Shown here: positions 63,748 through 64,000 of the stretch, piece after piece
How positions within the stretch are numbered: the stretch's first letter is position 1
Layout of the letters: each line of letters begins with the position of its first letter
Assembly (NCBI GenBank): GCA_003674045.1
Contig: PENC01000002.1
Location: 930,001 to 994,000, forward strand
DNA: 64,000 bases
Direction: 5' to 3'
Origin: Streptomyces griseocarneus
GTDB taxonomy: Bacteria > Actinomycetota > Actinomycetes > Streptomycetales > Streptomycetaceae
The notes under the pieces: generated by a model
What the model was told of the DNA's origin: nothing
The model's input: only the letters and a program-made list of their open reading frames with translations
The model's database searches: none
Translations under genes and position numbers: made by a program

Positions 63748-64000
63748 TCGACGGACTGCCCATGGCCGTGCCCGAGCCCGGACTGCCGACGCGCGTGCGT
63801 ATCCACGAGGTCGGCCCGCGTGACGGCCTGCAGAACGAGAAGACCGTCGTGCCGGTGGAGGTGAAGGCGGAGTTCATCCGCCGCCTGGCCGCCGCCGGGC
63901 TCGACACGGTCGAGGCGACGAGCTTCGTCCACCCCGAGTGGGTGCCCCAGCTCGCCGACGCCGAGCAGCTGATGCCGATGCTCGACGGGATCACGGCACG
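63744..64000 (+). CDS. Hydroxymethylglutaryl-CoA lyase, N-terminal part (cut by window edge)
   Basis: The 85 visible codons begin [20 protein letters not shown] and include [20 protein letters not shown], the metal-binding N-terminal motif of HMG-CoA lyase, then [20 protein letters not shown] with its catalytic region. The enzyme splits HMG-CoA into acetyl-CoA and acetoacetate at the end of leucine degradation. The ATG overlaps the alpha-subunit stop (ATGA). The gene continues beyond the window, so completeness cannot be judged. Confidence 0.9.
   Translation, partial: MIDGLPMAVPEPGLPTRVRIHEVGPRDGLQNEKTVVPVEVKAEFIRRLAAAGLDTVEATSFVHPEWVPQLADAEQLMPMLDGITA

Overview
The window looks like a piece of a Streptomyces (or very close actinomycete) chromosome. 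The DNA is very GC-rich, GTG starts are common, neighbouring genes often overlap by 4 bp, and there is a chaplin, a hydrophobic cell-surface protein typical of streptomycetes. Most genes are housekeeping or carbon-catabolic, and I see no phage, plasmid, transposase, CRISPR array, tRNA or rRNA. Noncoding DNA carries at least three families of dispersed palindromic repeats, most of them just after stop codons.

Layout. 1-2765: the end of sdhC, then sdhA and sdhB (succinate dehydrogenase/fumarate reductase). 2876-4690: a GT-B-like protein gene whose reading frame contains six tandem copies of a 7-bp unit. 4773-9075: a STAND NTPase with TPRs, a short chaplin and a polyprenyl-synthase homologue with damaged active-site motifs. 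9076-12807: a styrene-monooxygenase-like flavoprotein, a crcB-DUF190-crcB fluoride-export operon and a LysR regulator. 12895-17496: an ECF sigma factor fused to a zinc motif, a membrane segment and a CAP domain, a toxin/antitoxin-like pair with a probable frameshift, and an FUSC membrane protein.

17560-27815 is a myo-inositol catabolic locus. iolC, a Cgl0159-family aldolase candidate, iolB, iolD and mmsA run leftward; an iolE-like gene and two Gfo/Idh (iolG-like) genes run rightward. Together they can take inositol through inosose, the cyclic diketone, 5-deoxyglucuronate and 2-deoxy-5-ketogluconate to DHAP and acetyl-CoA. Repeats interrupt both arms. 28050-30893: a small HTH protein, then copZ and copA behind a CsoR-type operator. 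30894-31391: a structured RNA region and terminators. 31419-35129: citrate synthase and RecD2 helicase. 35408-39463: a compact second sugar cluster (Gfo/Idh, DUF993 and two TIM-barrel isomerase-like proteins) of unknown substrate.

39561-49798: agmatinase-like protein, a phosphatase-like protein, a secreted phytase-like esterase, a KdpB with no KdpA or KdpC beside it, a fused four-domain ABC exporter and a DHFR-fold reductase. 49844-56800: a VapBC-type module, small secreted proteins, a TPR regulator, a TetR regulator, a lipoprotein, a secreted tripeptidyl aminopeptidase and a peptidoglycan-binding protein. 56874-64000: a TesB thioesterase, an acyl-CoA dehydrogenase and a leucine/acyl-CoA degradation operon (TetR, carboxylase beta, biotin-containing carboxylase alpha, HMG-CoA lyase) cut by the window edge. 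The alpha subunit carries two palindromic repeats inserted in frame between its catalytic and biotin domains, the most striking single observation here.
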